Shown here one piece after another: positions 58,324 through 64,000 of a stretch of DNA of 64,000 bases. This DNA comes from Devosia nanyangense (GTDB lineage: Bacteria; Pseudomonadota; Alphaproteobacteria; Rhizobiales; Devosiaceae), in assembly GCA_016213505.1 (NCBI GenBank), contig JACRAF010000029.1, positions 1-64,000 of the forward strand, given 5' to 3'. Below the pieces are notes generated by a model. It was not told where the DNA came from. It worked only from the letters and a program-made list of their open reading frames with translations, and made no database searches. Within the stretch, counting starts at the first letter, position 1, and each line of letters starts with the position of its first letter. The translations under genes were made by a program, and so were the position numbers.

Positions 58324-58926
58324 CTACTTCGTCGCTGCTTCGTACATTTCGAGGACGTGGTCCCAATTGATCAGATTGTCGAACCAGGTCTCGAGGTATT
58401 TCGGCCGCGCGTTGCGGTAGTCGATGTAGTAGCTGTGCTCCCACACGTCGACGCCCAGGATCGGGGCGCCGCCGCTGACCAGCGGGCTCTCCCCGTTCGG
58501 GGTTTTCGACACTTCGAGCTTGCCGTTCTTGACCGACACCCAGGCCCAGCCCGAGCCGAACTGGGTGGTGCCCGCGGCGACGAAATCGGCGCGGAACTTG
58601 TCATAGCCGCCCAGATCGCTGTCGACCGCCGCCTGCAGCTTGCCCGGCAGGCTCTTGCCGCCGCCATTGGGCTTCATCCACTGCCAGAAATGGATGTGGT
58701 TGTAGTGCTGGCCGGCATTGTTGAAGAGCCCGGCGTTCTTGCCGAAGGCGCCCTTGACCACCTCTTCGAGGCTCTTGCCCTCGAGGCCCGAGCCTTCGAG
58801 CAGCTTGTTGCCGTTCGTCACATAGGCCTGGTGATGCTTGTCGTGATGGTACTCCAGCGTCTCCTTGGACATGTGGGGTCCGAGCGCATCATAGGCATAG
58901 GGAAGCGGGGGGAGTTCGAAAGCCAT
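58324..58926 (-). CDS. sodB: Superoxide dismutase [Fe]
   Basis: A 200-residue Fe/Mn-type superoxide dismutase. It has the N-terminal FELPPLPYAYDALGPHMS, the HHDKHHQAYV metal His, NNAGQHYNHIHFWQWM and the final DVWEHSYYIDYRNARPKYLETW with Asp and His ligands. The combination of AGQ near residue 71, WAWV and the DVWEHSYY end fits the iron form. It detoxifies superoxide in the cytoplasm, useful beside oxygenase-rich pathways. A GAGG site precedes the ATG, and a strong terminator follows. Confidence 0.95.
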   Translation of the reverse strand: MAFELPPLPYAYDALGPHMSKETLEYHHDKHHQAYVTNGNKLLEGSGLEGKSLEEVVKGAFGKNAGLFNNAGQHYNHIHFWQWMKPNGGGKSLPGKLQAAVDSDLGGYDKFRADFVAAGTTQFGSGWAWVSVKNGKLEVSKTPNGESPLVSGGAPILGVDVWEHSYYIDYRNARPKYLETWFDNLINWDHVLEMYEAATK

Positions 58927-58957
58927 TTTCTGCCTCTTCGATTATCGTCTGAACTTC

Positions 58958-58973
58958 ATCGTTCGCGAGCGAT
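58958..58973. promoter_or_regulatory. Near-palindrome upstream of sodB
   Basis: ATCGTTCG-CGAGCGAT is a 16-bp palindrome broken by one mismatched pair, 31 bp before the sodB ATG. It may be an operator for a redox or iron regulator; no specific protein can be named. Confidence 0.35.
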
Positions 58974-59016
58974 ATATGCCCTTTCCCGGCCCGCGCCAAT
59001 CGCCGCAACGGGAGCT

Positions 59017-61104
59017 TTATGCCAATCCCACCACGCTCAGCGCAAAGGCGTAGCTCAGCGCCGTCTCCTTGAGCCGGTCGAACCGCCCCGAGGCACCCTG
59101 GTGCCCGGCCCCCATGTGCGTCTTGAGGTAGAGCGGATTGCCGTCGGTCTTGGAGGCGCGGAGCTTGGCCACCCACTTGGCCGGCTCCCAGTACGTCACC
59201 CTCGGATCGGTCAGCCCGGCCAGCGCGAAGATCGGCGGATAGTTCTGCGCCGCCACCTGCTCGTACGGCGCGTAGGCCGCGATGCGCGCAAAATCGTCCG
59301 CCGACAGCAGCGGATTGCCCCATTCGGGCCATTCCGGCGGGGTCAGCGGCAGAGTCTCGTCGCTCATCGTGTTGAGCACGTCGACGAACGGCACCAGCGC
59401 CAGGATGCCGGCCCAGAGCTCGGGCCTCGAATTGGCGATCGCCCCCATCAGCATGCCGCCGGCCGAGCCGCCCTCGGCGACGATCCGCCCCGGCGCCGCG
59501 TAGCCGTCCTGAATCAGTTTTTCCGCCGCCGCCGTGAAGTCGCTGAAACTGTTGGCCTTATGCTCGCGCCGGCCAGCCTTGTACCAGCCATAGCCCTTTT
59601 CCATCCCGCCCCGCACATGCGCCGTCGCATAGACGAAGCCGCGGTCGGCCAGCGACAGCGCCGACACCGAAAACGCCGCCGGCAGCGAGACGCCGTAGGC
59701 GCCGTAGCCATAGAGCAGCGCCGGCGCCGTGCCGTCGATCGGCGTGTCGCGGCGATAGAGCAGGGTGACCGGCACCCGCTCGCCATCCGCCGCCTCGGCA
59801 AATATCCGCCGCGTCACATAGTCGGCCGGATCGTGCCCGGATGGCACTTCCTGCTCCTTGAGCAGCGTCCGCGCTCCGGTCTCGAGATCGAGGTCATACG
59901 TCCGGTTCGGCGTCGTCGGCGACGAGTAGGTCATGCGGATGGTCGCGGTGTCGAACTCGTAGCCCGCCGACATCCCCAGCGAATATGCCTCCTCGTCGAA
60001 CTTGACCGTCCACTCGCGCCCGTCGCGCAGATCCCGCACCACGATCCGTGGCAGCCCCTCGACCCGCTCCAGCCGCGCCATGTGATTGCTGAGCACGATG
60101 ATGTCGAGGATCAGCACCCCCGGCGTGTGCGGCACGAGGTCGGTCCAGTTCGCCGCGTCCGGAGCGTCGGCCGGCGCGGTGACCACCTTGAAGTCCTCGG
60201 CGCCGTCCGCATTGGTCAGCATATAGAGCACGCCGCCCCGCTCCTCGACGTCGTACTCTCGGTCCGTCAGCCGCGCCGACACCAGAAGCGGCGCGCCGTC
60301 GCCCGCGATCAGCCAGACCTCCGAGGTCTGGTGGTCGTGCACGTCGATGGTGATGAATTTCCGGCTCAGCGTCTCGCCGACGCCCACGAAGAACCCGGGA
60401 TCGGCCTCCTCGAAGACGATCTCGTCGTCCCCCTGCGCCGTCCCCAGCACATGCCGCCGCACCCGGAACGGGCGGTGGCTGTCGTCGAATTCGGTGTAGT
60501 AGAGCGATCTGCCGTCCGCTGCCCACGTCCCGCCATCGGCGGTGTCCGTGATCGTCTCGCCGGTGTCCTTGCCCGTCGCCAGGTCGCGGATGTGGATGTC
60601 GTAGTACTCCGACCCCTGCCGGTCCGCCGCCCAGGCGAGCAGCGTGTGGTCCGGCGAATGCTCGGCCCCGCCGAAGCCGAAATAGCCGTCCCCCGCCTCG
60701 ATATTGCAGTCGAGAAGCACCGTCTCCGGCCCGCCCTCGCGCGCCGTCCGGACGATCAGCGGATATTGCTGGCCCTCGAGCATCCGCGAATTGTAGGCGA
60801 ACGGCCCGTCCGGGCTCGCCACGCCGCTGTCGTCCTCTTTGATCCGGCCGCGGATTTCCCGGTAGATCGCCTCGGTCAGCGCGGCCTGCGGCGTCTCGAA
60901 CGCCGCCGCGAAGTAGGCGTTCTCCGCCTCGATGTAAGCCCGGATATCACCTGGAAGATGTTCAGGCGCCTGCATTACCTCCTGCCAGTTTTCGGCGCGC
61001 AGCCAGTGATACGGATCCTGCCGCGTCACCCCATGCTGGGTCACGGCATGCTGCCGGCGCTCGGCGATCGGCGGGGAGGGGGGAGTGGCGAGGGGAGTGG
61101 TCAT
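59017..61104 (-). CDS. ptrB: Oligopeptidase B (S9A prolyl oligopeptidase family)
   Basis: A 695-residue serine peptidase. The N-terminal beta-propeller (about 75-410) is followed by an alpha/beta-hydrolase domain with GYGAYG near 470, nucleophile Ser in EGGSAGG near 545, Asp in GLTDPRVTYWEP near 630 and His in GAGHQGASGR near 670. It cuts short peptides after basic residues (EC 3.4.21.83) in the cytoplasm. The start follows the standard HAVTQHGVTRQDPYHWLR N-terminal region by 18 residues. It appears monocistronic. Confidence 0.94.
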   Translation of the reverse strand: MTTPLATPPSPPIAERRQHAVTQHGVTRQDPYHWLRAENWQEVMQAPEHLPGDIRAYIEAENAYFAAAFETPQAALTEAIYREIRGRIKEDDSGVASPDGPFAYNSRMLEGQQYPLIVRTAREGGPETVLLDCNIEAGDGYFGFGGAEHSPDHTLLAWAADRQGSEYYDIHIRDLATGKDTGETITDTADGGTWAADGRSLYYTEFDDSHRPFRVRRHVLGTAQGDDEIVFEEADPGFFVGVGETLSRKFITIDVHDHQTSEVWLIAGDGAPLLVSARLTDREYDVEERGGVLYMLTNADGAEDFKVVTAPADAPDAANWTDLVPHTPGVLILDIIVLSNHMARLERVEGLPRIVVRDLRDGREWTVKFDEEAYSLGMSAGYEFDTATIRMTYSSPTTPNRTYDLDLETGARTLLKEQEVPSGHDPADYVTRRIFAEAADGERVPVTLLYRRDTPIDGTAPALLYGYGAYGVSLPAAFSVSALSLADRGFVYATAHVRGGMEKGYGWYKAGRREHKANSFSDFTAAAEKLIQDGYAAPGRIVAEGGSAGGMLMGAIANSRPELWAGILALVPFVDVLNTMSDETLPLTPPEWPEWGNPLLSADDFARIAAYAPYEQVAAQNYPPIFALAGLTDPRVTYWEPAKWVAKLRASKTDGNPLYLKTHMGAGHQGASGRFDRLKETALSYAFALSVVGLA

Positions 61105-61180
61105 GGCGCTTATCTAGAGAGCGGGCGGCGGAAAGCCAACCAGCAGCAAGGCGCCGCCGGCGCTAGGCCAGCAGTCGAGA

Positions 61181-61246
61181 CTCCCTTCTCCCCTTGAGGG
61201 AGAAGGTGGAACGGCCCGTTCGGGCCGAGACGGATGAGGGGTGTGC
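61181..61246. repeat. Short interspersed palindromic element between ptrB and mnhA
   Basis: Two hairpins lie side by side: a 9-bp stem CCTTCTCCC / GGGAGAAGG with loop cttga and a 7-bp stem CGGCCCG / CGGGCCG with loop tt, followed by gacggatgaggg. Wording and folding match the palindromic units scattered between genes in many Rhizobiales genomes. It may stabilise or terminate transcripts. Confidence 0.65.
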
Positions 61247-61339
61247 GTCCACACCTGGAACGCGCAAGCCGGCCAAGAAGTGTGGCAAATCCCGCCCATC
61301 CCGCTAATCTGCGCCCCACCGAATCCGTGCGGACGCCCT

Positions 61340-63712
61340 TTGGCCCTCGACTTCGATACATTCGCCATCCTGCTGCTGCTCGCACCATTTGGCGCGGCGG
61401 CGTTTGCGTCGCTGCTGGCGCGCGGAGCCGGCCGGGCCGCCGGCTGGATTCTCGCCGTCGTTCCCGCCGGGCTTTGTTTCGCCTTCCTGTCGCTGGTCGA
61501 CGACGTCGCCGCCGGAACCGCCGTCAGGTTTGCTATCGACTGGGTGCCCGTCCTCGGGCTTCGGCTGAGCTTTCTGGTCGACGGTCTGAGCCTCACCTTC
61601 GCGCTGCTGATCACCGGCATCGGCGCCGTCATCATGGTCTATTCCGGCGCCTATCTGCATGGTCATCGCCGCCTTGGCCGGTTTCTGGCGACCATGCTGC
61701 TGTTCATGGGCGCCATGCTCGGGCTGGTGCTCGCCGACAGCCTCGTCGCGCTGTTCTGCTTTTGGGAGCTGACCTCGGTCACCTCGTTCCTGTTGATCGG
61801 CTTCAACCATACCCATGAGGCCGCCCGCCGCGCCGCCTTTCAGGCCCTGGTCGTCACCGGCGCCGGCGGGCTGTCGCTGATGGCCGGCGGGGTGCTGCTC
61901 CACGCCATATCCGGCACCTGGGACATCTCGGCCCTGGCCTCGTCCGAGGGCCTCCGCCACGCCGGCGCCGCCTATCCCTGGGTGCTCGGCTTCATCGTCG
62001 TGGCGGCGTTCACCAAGTCGGCGCAGGTGCCGTTCCATTTCTGGCTGCCCAACGCCATGGAGGCGCCGACGCCGGTCTCGGCCTACCTCCATTCCGCGAC
62101 GATGGTGCAGGCCGGAATCTATCTCCTCGCCCGCATGTCGCCTCTGCTCGCCGGTACCCCGCTGTGGCAGGGGCTGCTCTGTGCCTGCGGCGGCGCCACC
62201 TTGCTCTGGGGCGCCCTGTCCGCCCTCAAGCAGGTCGATCTCAAGCGCATGCTGGCGCAGACGACGCTCGCCTCGCTCGGCCTGCTGGTCCTGCTCCTCG
62301 GCCTCGGCGGCGAAGGTGCGGCGATGGCTGTCGCCGCCTATTTCGTCGCCCACGCGCTCTACAAGGCGGCGCTGTTCCTCGTTGCCGGCGTTATCGATCA
62401 TGGCACCAACACGCGCGACATCACCGCGCTGGGCGGCTTGCGCGACCAGATGGCCGTCAGCTTCATCGCCGCCGGACTTGCCGCCATATCGATGTTCGGC
62501 CTGCCGCCGTTCCTCGGTTACCTCGCCAAGGAGGAGATGTACGCCGGCCTCCGCTTCGACGATGCCTGGGCGGTGCTGACCATCGCCGTCATGGTGGTTG
62601 GCAACGCCCTGCTCGGCGCCGTCGCGCTGGCCCTCGTCATCCGTCCGTTCTTGGGCACTCTGAAGCCGACCCCGCATACCCCGCACGAAGGCGGCATCGC
62701 TCTCCTGCTCGGTCCGGTTCTTTTCGGTCTCCTCGGGTTGGGCGTCGCCTTCGCGGTCTCGTCCTATGGCGACCTGATCCTTGCGCCGATGGCGTCCGCC
62801 ATCCACGGCGCCAGGGTCGAGAGCCATCTGCCGCTGGCCATAGACGTCCTCGGCCTGCCGTTCTGGCTGTCGGTCGTCACGTGGGCCCTGGCTGGTCTGG
62901 CGTACTGGCGCCTCGATGCCATCCGCGCCTCCCTGCTGGCAGTGGAGCGGCGTTTCAGATGGAGCTTCGACACCGGCTTCGATCAATTGATGTTCGGGCT
63001 GATCCGCTTCGCCGGCGCGATCACGCGCACCCTGCATCATGGCCGCCTCGAGCTCTATCTCGTCATCGTCTTCGCCGCATTCGCATTGGTGGTGCTCGTC
63101 CCGCTGGCGGCGCTCCGCGGCTGGCCGGAGCTGCCCCGCTTCGCACCGATGACCTTTTACGAATGGGGGACCGTCGCGATGGCCGCGGTCGGCGTCGCCG
63201 TTGTGGTCGGCGCCCGCACCCGGCTCGGCTCCATCGTCGCGCTCGGCATCCAGGGCCTCGCCGTCTCTCTGATCTTCCTGCTCTTCGGTGCCCCCGATCT
63301 GGGCTTCACGCAACTGATGGTCGAGACCCTGTCGGTCGTCATCCTCGCGTTGGTCATGACGCGCCTCCACCTCAGCACCAACGACCCGCGTCCGCTCGAG
63401 GATTGGGCTCGCGACGGGCTGCTGGCGCTGATCTGCGGCGGCGCTGCGACGGCCCTGTTGCTGAGGGTCCTGCAAGGCGCCTTCGACGGCCGGCTGAGCA
63501 ATTTCTTCGCCGAAAACAGCGTGGCGATTGCCCATGGTCACAACATTGTCAACGTCATCCTCGTCGACTTCCGTGGCCTCGATACGCTGGGCGAGATCTC
63601 CGTGGTGATGACCGCCGGCATCGCCATCCTCGCGCTTCTCCGCCGACAGCACAAACGTGAGCCGCTGCCCGATCGGCCCAAGCGCGCGCCACGCCGGAAG
63701 GCGGCGGCATGA
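61340..63712 (+). CDS. mnhA: Monovalent cation/H+ antiporter subunit A (MnhA/MrpA/PhaA-like)
   Basis: A 790-residue, roughly 20-helix membrane protein. The core resembles complex I NuoL/M subunits, with [15 protein letters not shown] near 140, [31 protein letters not shown] near 235-265 and the KALFLVAG-type lysine helix near 340. The C-terminal part (about 650-770) is the MnhB-like/DUF4040 region with [20 protein letters not shown]. It forms the proton/cation path of the Mrp complex, exporting Na+ or K+ for H+. I place the start at the TTG at 61340, just before the first helix ([14 protein letters not shown]); earlier in-frame codons give a polar Cys-rich leader. It overlaps mnhB by 4 bp. 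Confidence 0.9.
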   Translation: MALDFDTFAILLLLAPFGAAAFASLLARGAGRAAGWILAVVPAGLCFAFLSLVDDVAAGTAVRFAIDWVPVLGLRLSFLVDGLSLTFALLITGIGAVIMVYSGAYLHGHRRLGRFLATMLLFMGAMLGLVLADSLVALFCFWELTSVTSFLLIGFNHTHEAARRAAFQALVVTGAGGLSLMAGGVLLHAISGTWDISALASSEGLRHAGAAYPWVLGFIVVAAFTKSAQVPFHFWLPNAMEAPTPVSAYLHSATMVQAGIYLLARMSPLLAGTPLWQGLLCACGGATLLWGALSALKQVDLKRMLAQTTLASLGLLVLLLGLGGEGAAMAVAAYFVAHALYKAALFLVAGVIDHGTNTRDITALGGLRDQMAVSFIAAGLAAISMFGLPPFLGYLAKEEMYAGLRFDDAWAVLTIAVMVVGNALLGAVALALVIRPFLGTLKPTPHTPHEGGIALLLGPVLFGLLGLGVAFAVSSYGDLILAPMASAIHGARVESHLPLAIDVLGLPFWLSVVTWALAGLAYWRLDAIRASLLAVERRFRWSFDTGFDQLMFGLIRFAGAITRTLHHGRLELYLVIVFAAFALVVLVPLAALRGWPELPRFAPMTFYEWGTVAMAAVGVAVVVGARTRLGSIVALGIQGLAVSLIFLLFGAPDLGFTQLMVETLSVVILALVMTRLHLSTNDPRPLEDWARDGLLALICGGAATALLLRVLQGAFDGRLSNFFAENSVAIAHGHNIVNVILVDFRGLDTLGEISVVMTAGIAILALLRRQHKREPLPDRPKRAPRRKAAA

Positions 63713-64000
63713 ACAGTCTGATCTTCCGCACCATGGCGCCGATCCTCGCGACACTGATGGTGCTGTTCTCGATCGTCGTCCTGCTGCGCGGGCACAACGA
63801 TCCGGGCGGCGGTTTCATCGGCGGGCTGATCGCGGCGGCGGCCGCCGCCATGTCCGGCATGGCCTTCGGCGTTGGTGCGGTGCGCCGGACCCTGCGCTTC
63901 AATCCCATTGCCTTCGCCGGGTTCGGCGTGCTCCTGGGCGCCGTCTCCGGCTTGCTCTCGGCCGCCTTCGGCGTCCCCTTCCTCACCGCGCTGTGGCTGC
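63709..64000 (+). CDS. mnhB: Monovalent cation/H+ antiporter subunit B (MnhB/MrpB-like), cut by window end
   Basis: The first 97 residues of an MrpB-type subunit. [44 protein letters not shown] is the family start, with two membrane helices and the conserved DPGGGF loop between them; a third helix follows at [13 protein letters not shown]. The ATG overlaps the mnhA stop (ATGA). Subunits C to G are expected beyond the window. Confidence 0.93.
   Translation, partial: MNSLIFRTMAPILATLMVLFSIVVLLRGHNDPGGGFIGGLIAAAAAAMSGMAFGVGAVRRTLRFNPIAFAGFGVLLGAVSGLLSAAFGVPFLTALWL

Noticed and set aside
58192..61197. A roughly 1000-codon open frame on the plus strand opposite sodB and ptrB
   Set aside because: Both sodB and ptrB have intact catalytic motifs, and the plus-strand translation is Arg/Pro/Ala-rich and low complexity, the usual antisense shadow in GC-rich DNA.
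61241..61339. Earlier GTG start for mnhA
   Set aside because: It would add a polar, Cys-rich leader before the first helix and run into the palindromic element.
61304..63754. An 816-codon open frame opposite mnhA
   Set aside because: Its translation is a charged Glu/Gln/Arg-rich string without domains, whereas mnhA shows clear membrane helices and family motifs.

Overview
The window is a high-GC (mid-60s percent by eye), densely coded chromosomal segment of an alphaproteobacterium, most likely of the order Hyphomicrobiales (Rhizobiales). The evidence is the PcaQ-type regulator, a ScfR/RamB-like regulator beside isocitrate lyase, a rhizobial-type asparaginase, a DUF2336 protein, a TIGR03808-like Tat protein and an Mrp/Pha antiporter operon. 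A Devosia-like genus is possible, but the sequence alone does not fix it. I see no rRNA, tRNA, CRISPR array, insertion sequence or phage gene. Almost all DNA is protein-coding, with many 1-8 bp stop/start overlaps.

Region 1 (1-20.7 kb) is a catabolic island. It opens with the end of a branched-chain-type ABC permease pair, a creatinase-like M24 protein and a LysR regulator. A plus-strand operon follows: two kynurenine-formamidase-like cyclases, an SDR, a 3-hydroxyacyl-CoA-dehydrogenase-family enzyme (HAD) and fumarylacetoacetase. A zinc alcohol dehydrogenase, an alpha/beta hydrolase and a minus-strand operon come next. Read in its own direction, that operon is cyclase, cupin, SDR, HAD, BKACE (beta-keto acid cleavage enzyme), cupin and a CocE-like protein. 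A divergent IclR regulator with a perfect palindromic operator, a thiolase and an acetoacetyl-CoA synthetase close the island. Both operons end in a C-C-cleaving enzyme whose family releases acetoacetate. The AACS and thiolase would turn acetoacetate into acetyl-CoA, so the island looks like an uncharacterised pathway for a cyclic or hydroxylated acid.

Region 2 (20.8-28.9 kb) holds a secreted protein with a 24-residue glycine tract, a divergent TadE/TadG pair, and isocitrate lyase with a small co-transcribed ORF. Divergent from these is a ScfR/RamB-like regulator with TGTAAA operator-like boxes. A patatin phospholipase and a DUF4360 secreted protein follow.

Region 3 (29-48.6 kb) is a complete protocatechuate branch of the beta-ketoadipate pathway. 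A Rieske protein and two amidohydrolases lie next to pcaQ. Divergent from pcaQ is a 13-gene plus-strand run: an ABC transporter (five genes), an SDR, an aldehyde dehydrogenase, pcaD, pcaC, pcaH, pcaG, pcaB and pobA. It is preceded by a candidate PcaQ box. pcaI, pcaJ and pcaF lie convergent to it, with their own divergent LysR regulator. Together these genes take 4-hydroxybenzoate, and probably lignin-type aldehydes, to succinyl-CoA and acetyl-CoA.

Region 4 (48.6-64 kb) is mixed. It contains an NAD-dependent epimerase, a 57-residue exported peptide with a structured leader, asparaginase, a HicBA toxin-antitoxin pair and a beta-helix Tat protein. It continues with a YbjQ-family protein, a HerA-like ATPase coupled to a possible SLOG-fold protein, DUF2336, a lipoprotein, a degenerate receiver protein, Fe-superoxide dismutase and oligopeptidase B. 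The last genes are the first two of an Mrp-type cation/proton antiporter, the second cut by the window end.
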